Shown here in pieces: positions 11,228-21,499 of a DNA stretch of 64,000 nucleotides (position 1 is the first letter of the stretch; every line of letters starts with the position of its first letter). The DNA comes from Gnetum montanum. Lineage: Eukaryota; Streptophyta; Gnetopsida; Gnetales; Gnetaceae. The translations under genes and the position numbers were made by a program. Under the pieces are notes generated by a model. The model made no database searches, was not told the DNA's origin, and saw only the letters and a list, made by a program, of their open reading frames with translations. The stretch lies in contig MNCI01010115.1 of assembly GCA_015680685.1 (NCBI GenBank), forward strand, positions 132,778 to 196,777, read 5' to 3'.

Positions 11228-12215
11228 TCAATGAACTTCATAAGCTTCAAACTTGACTGGTTGTTTCTCTTCATACATTGATGTTGCTTCAGAAGCAACT
11301 GGATATTTAGCTTTTTTCATATCTTCTACCTGAATTCTAGTAGTCTTTGAATTCTCCTTTGAAGTGCTATCATCTTCCTTCTCTTGCATTTTATCTTCTG
11401 CAAATATCACATCTCTGCTGATGAAAAATTTGTGGGTAGTGGGATCCCACAGGCAATACCCCTTAACTCCATCAGCATACCCTAAGAAGATACATTTCCT
11501 AGACTTTGGGTCCAACTTTGATCTCTCTTGGTCATTGTACATCGCATACACAAAACTTTCAAATGTATGGAGATGAGAATAAATAGTTAGCTTACCAATC
11601 CACATTTCCATTAGTGTTTTTAGATCAACTACAGTTGATGGAGATCGATTGATTAAATAGCAGGTAGTACTGACTGCTTTTGCCCAAAATGACTTGGTTA
11701 GATTTGCAGCCCTTAACAATGATCTTATTTTTTCCAACAAGATTTTATTCATGCATTCAGCCACTCCATTTTGTTGAGGAGTGTGTGTCACTATGAACTA
11801 CCTATTGATGCCTTGTTGACAAAATGCATCAAATTCATCACTTGTATATTCTCCTCCATTATCCATCCTTAGAAACTTAATCTTTTGTTTGGACTCAAGT
11901 TCTATCCATGCTTTAAAAACTTTGAAGACTAAAAAGACATCTACCTTCCTTTTGATTGGATACACCTAACATCTCCTAGAGTAATCATCAATGAAAGATA
12001 CAAAGTATCTTGCTCCTCCTAGGGCAGTGATTACCAAACATCAAAGTGCATCAAGTCTAAGATGCCTCTACTCTTAGCTGTTGATATGCTAAACTTTAAT
12101 CTATGTTGCTTACTAGTAACACAATGCTCACAAAATGGTAAACATACTGAATTGAGCCTAGCAAGTAGTCTCTATTTAGAGAGAATATTCAAACCTTGTT
12201 CTGACATATGACCAA
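11228..12215 (-). pseudogene. pol: C1 integrase
   Basis: The 187-codon piece 11228-11791 has the catalytic Glu in TPQQNGVAE, then NRSPS, FLGYADGVKGYCLWDP and the variable acidic tail typical of copia integrase before RT. The earlier core, with the two Asp residues, and the HHCC zinc-binding part (HMSEQGLNIL, C-x2-C near 12120-12135) lie in 11800-12215 but are broken by stops. Domain order and motifs make the assignment secure. Confidence 0.88.
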
Positions 12216-12680
12216 GCTTTCAATGCCACAACATCGTTGATTCTTCTTCTGAACTAGTTGATGCAATAGAAGACTCTCCCACTTGATGTGTGTTCCCCAG
12301 AAGCATGTACAAATTTGTAGCAACCTTTTCTACCTTCATTAGCACAAGCGCACCTTTGGTAATCTTCAAGATCCCATTATCTATATGAGTTTTGCACCCA
12401 ACATCATCTAGTTGTCCTAAAGATAGTAGATTTTTCTTTAGGCCCTTCACATATCATACCTCTTGTATGGTGCGAATAGTACCATCATATACCTTTATCT
12501 TGACAATACCACTACTAGCGATTTTCAAAGCATGATCATTTCCCATGTACATAGATCCTTCTGAGATTGGCTTGTAGTGATAAAACCATTCTCTCTAAGA
12601 GGTCATGTGCCATGTTGCTCCTAAATCCAAGATCCAAGAATCAGTGAGCTTCTATCTGCCTTCAACAATAGTTGCCTTAT
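12216..12680 (-). pseudogene. C1 protease and pre-integrase segment
   Basis: The piece 12220-12450 has KKNLLSLGQLDD and the strand pattern of the gag-pre-integrase segment. Upstream, near 12640-12660, a D-L-G-A-T-WHM motif sits where copia proteases have D-S-G-A-S/T-xHM, so the active-site motif has Ser changed to Leu. Two stops lie in between. Confidence 0.75.
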
Positions 12681-12739
12681 TGTATAGAACATCACCATCA
12701 CATGAGGTACTTGCCACATTTCCTTGAGGATTTTTTTCA

Positions 12740-13482
12740 TTACTCTTCTTGTTCCAACACTCCTTCTTCAGGTGTCCTCTCTTGCCATAGTTTTAGCTAG
12801 TGTTTTTCTTTTTACTTCTTGACTTGGATCTACTATGAATTTGGTTCCAATTAAGATCATGTTTCATGGATCTCCTCTCATCATTGTTAAGACTTCCACC
12901 TTGTTTGCCAACCTATCTTCCTTGTTCTTGCACTGACTTTCTTCTTCAAGAACTACAACTACAACCTCGTCGAAGACAAGATCATCCATAAGGACATTGT
13001 TGGTCAATTTAATAATGAGTTGATCATATGAATTCGGTAGACTTTGAAGTAGAATTTTTGCATGTTCACTTGCATCTACTTTATAACGCAACGATGTGAG
13101 TTGAGCAAATAAAGTATTTAGGGTGTTGATATGGTCAGTTACCAATGAGGTTTCTACCATACGAAGAGTGTAAAGTCTTCTGTTCAAGAAGATTTTGTTG
13201 TGGAGTAATTTAGCTTTGTACAACTTCGTTAGAGTGTCCCATATTTCCTTTGCTGTCTTCTTTTCTGCAATACTTGAAACAACCCCATCTACTAGTGCCA
13301 AGTGTAAATTGATAATAGCATTACCATCCATTTCATTCCACTTGCTATCATCTGTGACCTCCCGCAACCTTTCCCCAATAGTCACTAGGCAATTATCTTT
13401 TATGCATAATTGCATGTATCTTCATTTTCCACAATGTGAAGCTGCTTCCATTGAACTTCTCTATTTTGAATTTGCTAGCCAT
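12740..13482 (-). pseudogene. gag: C1 gag
   Basis: The first ATG of the frame is at 13482 (MASKFKIEKFNGSSFTLW), matching the usual Tnt1-type gag start. The frame stops at 13393 and continues in another frame as the 183-codon piece 12864-13415, with the LYKAKLLHNKIFL and LLQSLPNSYDQ motifs of copia gag. A zinc knuckle follows at about 12757-12800: the His and last Cys remain (YGKRGHLKKEC), but the second Cys is now Tyr and the first is lost at a stop. Confidence 0.88.
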
Positions 13483-13530
13483 TTTGTAAAATTTGTATGC
13501 ACAATTTGCAACACTTCCATGGACTATGAA

Positions 13531-13546
13531 CATGGATTTGATACCA
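13531..13546 (-). other. C1 primer-binding site (initiator tRNA-Met type)
   Basis: The minus strand reads TGGTATCAAATCCATG one base inside the 5' LTR. The family norm is TGGTATCAGAGC, complementary to the 3' end of initiator tRNA-Met; two positions differ by transitions or a transversion. Confidence 0.85.
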
Positions 13547-13547
13547 C

Positions 13548-13913
13548 TATTAGCAGATCTGGCAGCAAAATATGAAATGAGATGAAAATAAAGACCAATG
13601 GACATGAATCTTTTACATGTAAAAACCCCAAAGTGGAAAAAAACCACTGGCAAATGTAGAAGGATCTTATTATCAAAAATGGGGATAACAACCTTCTTTT
13701 TTCATCACAAGGAGAGAACAAGAAGAAGCCTCTCTCTCATGTAATAGAAGAAGAATGTAAGAGTGGGATGGAAATGGAATATATGTGATGGATCTAAATT
13801 GAGGTGAGGGACGTCCCTTTTATATTGGTGAAGGGACCCTTAAATAACTAATGATAACCACCCACTATTTTAATAACTATAGCCTAATTTTATCATGATA
13901 ACCATGGCCAACA
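13548..13913 (-). repeat. C1 5' LTR
   Basis: 366 bp, minus strand, from TGTTGGCC at 13913 to CTAATA at 13548. It is close enough to the 9181-9569 copy for C1 to be a relatively recent insertion compared with C2. Confidence 0.9.
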
Positions 13914-14027
13914 TAGTCATATTTAAATTAGTAAAACATTAGATTTACAAAATTGATTATTAATTTACCATTAAAATCAAAATTGGGATTTTTGAAATTT
14001 TCTGCATCTTCGTAGATTGTTATATAC
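13914..14027 (-). other. Putative host intron start
   Basis: AT-rich sequence between the C1 insertion and the GT donor of the exon at 14028. If the exon calls hold, the intron begins here on the minus strand and continues through C1 and at least part of G1. Confidence 0.4.
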
Positions 14028-14105
14028 CTGCGCTTTGCAGTTCTCCAAACTTCAAAAGGGACAATTTCAGAAAAGATGAAGTGGTAAGCAACCTGTTAAG
14101 GAATC
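14028..14105 (-). CDS. Host gene exon (third of three seen)
   Basis: 78 bp on the minus strand. The acceptor is pyrimidine-rich and ends GCATGCAG; the donor is CGCAG/GTATAT. Spliced to the exon at 14212-14421 it stays open and gives FLNRLLTTSSF followed by a Leu/Lys-rich amphipathic stretch. The intron between them is 106 bp, a normal plant length. Both neighbouring introns interrupt codons after the first base. The sequence looks like a helical, Leu-rich protein. I do not recognise the family. Confidence 0.55.
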
Positions 14106-14211
14106 CTGCATGCGAGCAGATGAAAGAAGATAAACCATAAACCAGACCCCACACGACGAAGGCAGAATGGATCCCATCAAACAAAATGCACAGAGATTCC
14201 ATGGGCTGAAC

Positions 14212-14421
14212 CTGGGCAGTCTACGTTGAGTTGAGCGCTGAACAAAGGGATCAGATTTTTGTACACCTTGGATAGCGATGATGGCGTGGAACGCGTCAAT
14301 TCCAGCGCTGCATCAAAAGCGACGTTGTAGCTATCTTTAATTTGTGCATTCTGCTGATCATACAAATATTGCAATACAAGTACAGACAAGGCCGAGTGCT
14401 CGAGTCTGTCATCAACAAGGA
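14212..14421 (-). CDS. Host gene exon (second of three seen)
   Basis: 210 bp, open throughout on the minus strand. The donor is CCCAG/GTTCAG at 14212. I chose the acceptor TTGGTAG at 14422 over another AG 16 bp further in, because only this one matches the phase of the upstream exon at 16200. The encoded piece includes LVDDRLEHSALSVLVLQYLY and SYNVAFDAALELTRS, strongly helical and possibly part of a HEAT-like repeat protein. That is a guess from composition. It contains no retroelement motif, and base composition is higher in G+C than the flank. Confidence 0.6.
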
Positions 14422-15109
14422 CTACCAAAAGTTTTACATTAATAGACAAGGAAACTCGGATTGGTATCACAATCTTTACCTACAGGGTAAATATGGCACA
14501 TTGGAATTGGAGTTTTCTTTTTCACAGTATTTACCTCAGATATGGTTAAATTAGACCTTTATAACTTAATGGTAACAAAAATTGAACACAGCATTATTTA
14601 CTTTAACAGCTTTGTATCTTTAATACCAGAGCGCTACTCCCCTGCAACCTTAACCAATGGTTATTAGTTTAAATATATATTTTATAATATTTGTCTATAA
14701 TTTAGTTGAAGTAATCCTTTTATTCTTGATAAAGAAAGATGTACCTGGTTGCCAAATCCTCTGCATTCCTGTATAGAAAATTATTTATCATAGAAATAAA
14801 AATTGTAGCATGTATACTCAATTGCATAGTTTGTTTTTCTGATGAATGTCTATATATAAAGCTGAAGCACACACTTAGAATGCAAAGGCAAACAAAATCA
14901 AATTTGAGGTGTGATTGGTTGTTGGTCTCTTGGCCAAAATAATATATTGAGATCTGACTGGTAGCTGGCCTTCGTGCCAAAATGATATGATCCAAGAAAG
15001 TATTTTTCTTTTTCTTAATTTTCAATTTTTTTATTTTTGCAAAGTAACTGCAGTTGGTAGCACAAGGCCTTCCCACAAAACAAGCTAGATATGACTCACT
15101 AAATAAAAA

Positions 15110-15540
15110 ATTCATAATCCTACCTGGCAAGAATCAAATCCACAACCTTTCAACGGTGAGATAAGTGTCCACCCCATCCTATTGCACTTAAGTGTAAGGC
15201 TACTTCACTCATGCTCCACAGGTAAGTAGAGGAAAGTATCAAACCGACAACCTTCTAAATCTTGACACATTGCACCCACAGGTGTAGGGTAAGTGGTCAA
15301 GATAGTCATCTCTTAGTTGAGAGATTGTGGGTTTGATTCTTACCTCTGCTTCATACTATGGCAGCAGTGGAGCAGCCTTGTTGTGGAACTCGTTTCATTA
15401 GTGGATTCCATCTACTTTAGCCTGCTGTGTGAGTAGGGGTTGTGTTAAGTCTTAAGAGCCTTGAGTTATCAATCTCAATCTCAAGCTCCACCTATAAGTG
15501 GAGGAAGGTATCAAACCTACAACCTTCTAAATCTGCCAAG
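15110..15540. repeat. Cluster of tRNA-derived SINE-like fragments
   Basis: A plus-strand unit at about 15287-15345 has an A-box-like TAAGTGGTCAAGA and a B-box-like GGTTTGATTC (15330-15339) spaced about as in tRNA genes. Minus-strand B-box-like sites with GGTTTGATAC or GGATTTGATTC lie at 15131-15141, 15236-15245 and 15507-15517. Segments 15213-15264 and 15485-15536 are diverged direct repeats of each other. No full tRNA cloverleaf is present, so these are repeats and not tRNA genes. Confidence 0.45.
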
Positions 15541-15635
15541 TACTCTACACTATAGATGCTTGCTTATAATGGGTCATATTTAGCACTGCAATCACTAAAT
15601 CTGCTAATCTGTACTGATGCTTGAATCCTTTTGCA

Positions 15636-15953
15636 GGCTACTTGCTAGTCTGTACAGATGCTGCAATCCTTTTGCCAGCTTGCATTGTAATTGCGTTTCA
15701 GCCTCAGCAGCTGCCACTTTCCTCTTGCCATGACCAAGATCAGGATCAGGACTATGGCTATGATAGCTGATCTCAGCTACTTCTCATTCTCATTCCTTTT
15801 TTTTGCATAGGCTTAGATTTCTGTGTAGCAAGAAAGGCTACTTGCTAGTCTGTACTGATGCTGGAATCCTTTTGCAGGCTTCCATTGTAATTGTTCACCA
15901 GCTGCCACTTTCCTTCTCCCATGATCAAGATCAGGACTATGGCTACGATAGCT
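15636..15953. repeat. Direct duplication, 200-bp offset
   Basis: Copies at 15636-15769 and 15836-15953 both begin GGCTACTTGCTAGTCTGTAC and share the blocks AATCCTTTTGC, CAGCTGCCACTTTCCT and GACTATGGCTA. A third, shorter piece (15607-15635) precedes the first copy. Between the copies lies the partial exon duplicate at 15785-15830. Confidence 0.75.
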
Positions 15954-15979
15954 TCCCTCAGCCCCTGTTACAAGACTCT

Positions 15980-16051
15980 CAGAGTTTTCATGTACTCGCA
16001 GAGTTTACAGTTTTTCAGAGTTTTCATGTACTCGCAGAGTTTACAGTTTTT
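15980..16051 (+). repeat. Perfect 36-bp tandem duplication
   Basis: Two identical 36-bp units, each starting CAGAGTTTTCATG, sit side by side. The length is a multiple of three and the plus-strand frame stays open across both, but I have no other sign that this frame is coding. Confidence 0.9.
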
Positions 16052-16199
16052 CCGGTTCATCGAGTAACTCAGGGTCAGAAATCTATATATTTTCAAAGAG
16101 TCAAAGGAGTTATTTTCACTGTCCCACGAGCTACCTACCTATGCTGAGAAAAACGAGTCACTACCAGAGTCCGAGCCTGGTAACTCTCTCTGGCCTCAC

Positions 16200-16363
16200 C
16201 TGCTTTCCATTCTCGTTCCGCTTTTTGCATAGGCTTCGATTTCTGTGTAACAGGAAACGGCCTAAAATGCCCGGCCAGCAACTTAGCAATTTGCACCTGG
16301 TGCTTGAATGACTCCCAGAATTCTTGCCTCTTGCCACAGTACACCTCGGGAGATCGAATCTTC
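16200..16363 (-). CDS. Host gene exon (first of three seen)
   Basis: 164 bp on the minus strand. A strong acceptor (long pyrimidine tract, then GGGTTTAG) and a strong donor (AAAGCAG/GTGAGG) flank a frame that is open from end to end. The encoded piece includes YCGKRQEFWESFKHQVQIAK and HFRPFPVTQKSKPMQ, charged and soluble-looking, with no retroelement motif. The last codon is split after its first base, matching the chosen acceptor at 14422. Upstream exons are not found. Product unknown. Confidence 0.6.
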
Positions 16364-17452
16364 CTAAACCCAAAAGAAAGAAAAAAAGAAGAAGTAGAGG
16401 TGCATCCACTGAATCACTGGTAAATCCACAAATTTATTAACCAAGCAAATTTCTAAACTTAGAATATTGAACCTACAGATTAAACCGCCACAGATTCAAT
16501 CAAACAAACACGGCATAAGGACTTCGCTGTCCATCCAGTTTTTAAATAATAATTTATTAACATGAGTAAGGTGAAATTCAGAGCATAGAAAAAAAGCTCA
16601 ACAGTTTAACGCTCCCTTTTCAGGTTTTCATTCTACCTTACCCCCAACGTAAGAAAATTAAAATGAATAATAATTTACCATCATCATTACCGATAATATC
16701 ATCTAACAACGTTGAATGATGGAGAGTTTTAAGTTTATAAGTTAATGTGCTGTGCACATCAATGATTTTTTACGCGGCATTTCGTCGTCGAGAGGGTGAT
16801 TAATGGCCATTTGAACTTTCCCAAAGATCTAGTTTGACTTGTGTTTCAAACTTTTAAGAATTTTATAAATTTTTCTGCAATTAACCACATGACTCAAGAG
16901 AATTTCGATGAATCTGCGGATTTTTAAGTAAAATAAAAATTATCAATATATATTTAGAAAAAACAGTAGAGCAAAGGAAAGAACCTTAATATTATCTCTC
17001 ATCAAACTTTAAAAAGCAAATGTAGAAAAAATCTATTTTGGCTTTGGATATCCAAAAGCAACCCTATCGTACCATTATTCAACCAACTATTCTTTATGGC
17101 TATGCTATGCAAAGTCCTAGTGTAACAAATAAATATTAAAAATAGATAGAAGAAATTTAGAACATTTTCTTGGTGCATGAATTCAAAATGAAGAGACAAA
17201 CAAAATATGATATTATGATTCTTGAAGCAAAGATTATGCCCATAGAAGTTGAAACTATTTATTGGTTCATAGCCTCAAGTCATAATCTTCCTAAATTCTC
17301 ATAGGATAAATACTCTAGCAAAGTGATGATTGAAACCCAATAAAAAAGATGGTTCAATGAGGGAATTCTATTACTTAGGAAATGGAATATTTAAGAGCAT
17401 ATACTTTATTCTAATTTTAAGTAAGGTGAATTGGTGAAATAAAAAATATTTC
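16364..17452. other. Non-coding, probably intron
   Basis: AT-rich DNA upstream of the exon at 16200-16363. I see no domain-bearing frame or clear repeat. The short frame at 17002-17199 (-) is unsupported. Confidence 0.4.
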
Positions 17453-17985
17453 AAAAACTATAGGAAAATCATCATCATCCTAGCCTTGTCCCTAAATGAA
17501 TGGGATCCACTAGTTAAGTTCTTGTTCACCATTCACATCTATAGAGAACTAGATCTTTGTTTATTTACCTCTTAGAAAGCCATTACCCATTTTCCATAGT
17601 AATTGGGCCTTCTAACATATGCAAAATTTGAAAAAGAACTTATTTATAAGATTTAACATAGTTTTATATCTAGGTGCTAACTTAATGCTAAACCTCATTT
17701 TGTATCTAGGTTTGGAAACACCACTTCAAAAACTATAGGAATATCATCATCCTAGCCTTGTCCCTAAATGAATGGGATTAATGAGTTAAGTTCTTATTCA
17801 TCATTCATGTCTATAGAGAGCTAGATCTTTGTTTATTTACCTCTTAGCAAGCGATTACCCATTTCCTACAGTAATAAGGCCTTCTAACATATGCAAAATT
17901 TGAAAAAGAACTTATTTATAAGATTTAATGTAGTTTTATATCTAAGTGCTAACTTAATGCAAAACCTCATTTTGTATCTATTTAT
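17453..17985. repeat. Tandem duplication with 275-bp period
   Basis: Unit one starts at 17453 and unit two at 17728, both with AAAAACTATAGGA. They share long blocks (for example CTAGCCTTGTCCCTAAATGA, CTTTGTTTATTTACCTCTTAG and GCAAAATTTGAAAAAGAACT) and differ by scattered substitutions. The sequence at 20041-20085 recalls the unit junction (TTTGGAAACACCA followed by AAAACTA), so a third, distant piece may exist. Confidence 0.85.
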
Positions 17986-19852
17986 GAGTAAATTTTGGAT
18001 GCAACAACACCTAGAAAAACTACTTATTTAGGAAGACTATTGCCTAGGGTGCCTCTTGTATGGATACGAAAACCTAGGAATAGTTTCAGCTAGAGAGGGC
18101 TATGTGATGATTTGAAAAGTAAATTAAACTGAAAAGTTTGGAAAATTTAAATTGAATAACTATCTTGAATTTTAAGACTTAATGAAAATACAATGACTAG
18201 TAAATTTTAAACTTTTCCCTGGTCCACCGTTGAATACTATCGGTATGTGTTGTCTCGTTGTTGTAGACACTACAGTAGCCAATACTTCTTGTAGCCACTA
18301 GGAGAGGAATAGAGAGAGGTTTGTTTGGCCACTACTAGCCAAGCAGTTGATGTGTCTACCACTATTGCATTGTTTGCCATTGCTAGCACAAAACCTAGAC
18401 TATTGCTATTGAGAAGGAGACCTCCCGTACGCTGCAGTTGTTGATGCCTCACACACTACCTCACCCCTTATGCTGCTAGTACTGAGTGAGAGGAGAGAGA
18501 GAGAGAGAGAGAAGCCATCATTCCACAAACCACATGCATCACTGCCGCTACTATCTTAGCTCCTATGTGTCATCATTGTGGACAGAAGACCTTCAAGAGA
18601 GCCTGCCATCATCAGAGCTTCTGGTGTGCATCATGCCTGTTGCTTGCAATGTTGTTTGCTATTTGATGCCATGCCTAGCTCTTGCAAGATCACTATCATT
18701 GCCTTAGAAGGCCACCTACTACCATGCATGCTATCTATTACGCATTGCTGATGACACTTTGACGTGCCGTGCACGTCGCTCCCATAGCTCACGTGTGTTG
18801 TTAGCCTCTAGTTTAGAGAGGCCCCCTATCCATTCATTACCTTAGAGTGGCCACCTACATGCTGCTGACAGTTCCTACTTACATTGCTTGTGATACCTAG
18901 AGAGAAGGAGACTTGAAGATGTTGTTCACTTGCTATCCTCTACCGATCTAGTGAGAGCCATGTGTTGTTGCTACTGCCAGTTGGTTGAGAGAGGCTGCCT
19001 CTATTGATGTTGGTTTTTTGAGACTTGAGACTTGCCCTTACTCTAGAGAGATGGGAGGTTGTCGGATCCTCCCTAGTGTTGGTCGCGACCTCTCTTTTAT
19101 AGCTGCCTCTACTACAGTTACAACGTAGGCCTAAATGCGTTAGTTACCACCATCGCATGTCTTGTCTACCACTATCGCACGTAACTCCCACCACAACTAC
19201 ACATAACTTCCTCCCGCCACAACCACACAACTCTTGCTTGGAGTAACTACCATCACATTCTCTGCAACTTCATCCTAAGGATGAGATAACATGATGTTGA
19301 CACTATTGAAGCAAAAATGATCATGTGGATATTACTAAAGACTACTATGCTATGCAAGAATGTAAGAACGTGCAACGGAAGCAAGCGACTATGGGAAAGA
19401 ACGTGTAGTATAGTGGAGGTAGGAGTTTTGATTTTTGTTTTGGTTTTTCTTTAGATAAATTTTTTGAAACTATAAATTATTATATAATTTTCTTTGAATA
19501 TATCTAAAATATCTAATATCCTATTCTTGTTGCTTATAAATGATTGACTTCAATAAGTCTTCCACTAATATTTGTAGTATGAAATTTGCTTCATTTAGTA
19601 ATATTTAATATCTATCTAAGCATTTGCATTGTTATGACACATTTGTTTATCATAATGCATTTTAAAATCTAACATTTAACACCACATAACATAACAGGAT
19701 GGATCCCTATCCTATAAAGCAACCTCTAGTGTTATTAAGATCTTTTTGCATAATAGAACACTAGCATGTCTAAATGGGAATTATTGCATATTTTAAATTG
19801 TAATGAAATGAAAAAACCTTTATGGTATAATAGTGTCTTTCTCCATCTCATC
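17986..19852. other. Non-coding stretch with one microsatellite
   Basis: No gene seen. The part at 18220-19300 is richer in G+C and in TTG/CTA-type short words than its surroundings, with diffuse repetition of ACTACC- and TTGCTAG-like words. A decayed repeat is likely, but I cannot name it. Confidence 0.4.
18493..18512. repeat. (GA)n microsatellite
   Basis: About ten GA dinucleotides in a row. Confidence 0.9.
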
Positions 19853-19926
19853 AACTATTTATTTAATTTATCATAATGTAATGATCATTAACTATTTATT
19901 TAATTTATCATAATGTAATGATATGT
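19853..19926. repeat. 37-bp tandem duplication
   Basis: Two adjacent near-identical units start at 19853 and 19890 with AACTATTTATTTAATTTATC; each contains CATAATGTAATGAT. Confidence 0.85.
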
Positions 19927-21331
19927 ACCTTATCTATGTTTCTCTAAAGGGTAATTCAAACTTTCTCATATGATAACTTGAAACATGTTGTTGATCATAG
20001 CCCTATGCGATAGCATGGGAGATATTGGTATCAACAATACCTATGTTTGGAAACACCATTGGTGAAGTTTTTTCCAAAACTACAAGAAAATGTAAAAGAA
20101 AAGAAATCATTTCTACTTGAATAATGTTAAAGGAGGACTTAATTCAAATGTAGACTATTTATCTATTGTTATTCCTTACCATTTACAATCAAATGCCATA
20201 CATATAATACTAGGGTCCATGAAAAGTTTTTATATTCATTATTCATAAATACCAATCCAAACAAAATTTCTATAAAATACTAGTGAGTTAAATTTAAATA
20301 ATCTAGCCATAATAACATCATAAATAAACAAGTAATGATAAAGGCTAAGCAAAAGACTTAATATTTAACATGTCAAGAATATCATTGGTTTACGAAAAGA
20401 CGTTTCTACAAAGTTTGTTATCTGCATTTATTTTCCAACTTATACTATTAGTTCTATTCAAAGTAGTGCATTTCTAAAATAAGTTATTAATAATAAAGTA
20501 AAATAACAAAAAATGGTACTAATAACTAAATATTTAAATAATCTTAAAAAATTAATAAAATAAATACTTTTTATCATTTAAACATATCGCCCATGGAAGT
20601 ATGAATGAATTATTCATAGCCTGAGCAACCCTACGGATAAACCGACAAAGCAAAGGACAACATTGCTCCACAGCGACTGGCGTCTAACTTAGGTGTCTAT
20701 TCAAACACTTGGATTCATTCTGGTTATTATTATCATTGATTTCTTAAATATATTTGATTTGTTAAACAACCTGACGTATGCGGATTACGAGGGACCGAGT
20801 TGGGTATGCTTATCTGTACCGACCTGCGTTCCATTAGTTGTCCTCAGTTCATTCCTAGTGGAAAGGAAAATTCAAAATTAAAAAAGAATATAAAAAATCG
20901 GAAGAAGATGATATCTGCAAGGAAACGAGATCACAACGCAAGCAACACCAAAATCTCAGGAAACCAAACATTTCATGCATGCATGATGCATGTGAACAAA
21001 GATATGCTACCTTACGTACGTAGATTCTTTTCTTTTCAAATTCTTGAACATGGTCTTTTGGACAACATCAAAACGTACCCTGAGAGCTGTTGGTACAGGC
21101 TAAGGGTCATAAACTGTAAATTTCAACGACTAAAAAGGGAAAGAAGACACAGACTGAAAATATAATACGTGATCAATCCAATCCAAGCACACCAACCCAG
21201 AAGATACGTAGAGATAAGGTGTGGAGCATTGCCAATAAACTACTGGGCCATGTGCCGTCTGCCCCTCAAATGTTGAAAATTTGAGAACCACCACCTTATC
21301 CTAATTGAATATCCTTCTGCAATTCCTTACT
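19927..21331. other. Non-coding, no gene called
   Basis: AT-rich, with a G+C-richer island at 20590-20700 that could hide an exon (minus-strand frame of about 25 codons, weak acceptor CACCTAAG). The open frame at 20800-21165 (+) has no family signature. Confidence 0.35.
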
Positions 21332-21338
21332 TTATAAG
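21332..21338 (+). promoter_or_regulatory. Possible TATA box of a host transcript
   Basis: TTATAAG, 66 bp upstream of an ATG in a good plant start context (AAACAATGG at 21404). The stretch lacks LTR features. Speculative. Confidence 0.3.
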
Positions 21339-21403
21339 CGGAAGCTTAACCTCTCTTAGAACAGCTGTTCCCCAGTTCAATCGTCAGCCATTTGAAAGAA
21401 ACA

Positions 21404-21499
21404 ATGGACATGTGTGCAGATACACAGATAGGAAGCTTGAAATCTTGGGCTATCTGTATTTGTATTCTTGGCGTTCGAAAAATTCGATCTAAACAATGA
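21404..21499 (+). CDS. Possible short first exon or small ORF
   Basis: 31 codons from the ATG at 21404 to TGA at 21497-21499, beginning MDMCADTQIGS, with a hydrophobic middle (WAICICILGV). The TATA-like box and start context are the only support. It could be the 5' exon of a plus-strand gene with a GT donor inside the frame, a chance ORF, or a gene remnant. No family is recognised. Confidence 0.25.
   Translation: MDMCADTQIGSLKSWAICICILGVRKIRSKQ

Larger units (their letters stand above)
9181..13913 (-). mobile_element. Ty1/copia (Tnt1-like) element C1, full length but decayed
   Basis: 4.7 kb with two LTRs, an initiator-tRNA-Met-type primer site and the copia domain order on the minus strand: gag, protease, integrase, RT, RNase H. 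Integrase before RT separates it from the gypsy elements. The flanks are TACTC (9176-9180) and TAGTC (13914-13918), a target duplication with one mismatch. Many frameshifts and stops make it non-autonomous. Confidence 0.92.
14422..16199 (-). other. Putative host intron of 1.8 kb with repeats
   Basis: On the minus strand it starts GTGAGG after the exon at 16200 and ends TTGGTAG before the exon at 14421. It contains SINE-like fragments (15110-15540), two direct repeats with a 200-bp offset (15636-15769, 15836-15953), a partial copy of the upstream exon (about 15785-15830) and a 36-bp tandem repeat (15980-16051). I see no other gene. Confidence 0.5.

Noticed and set aside
13393-13653. A separate gene over the C1 5' LTR
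   Set aside because: The same frame occurs in both C1 LTRs; it is LTR sequence read through into the gag start.
15287-15345. tRNA gene
   Set aside because: Box-like motifs are present, but the cloverleaf stems do not form and the B box is mutated.
20590-20700. Upstream exon of the host gene
   Set aside because: The frame is short, the acceptor weak and the phase not testable without neighbouring exons.
20800-21165. 121-codon plus-strand frame
   Set aside because: Lys-rich, low-complexity composition, no splice or family signal, and no homologous frame in the window.
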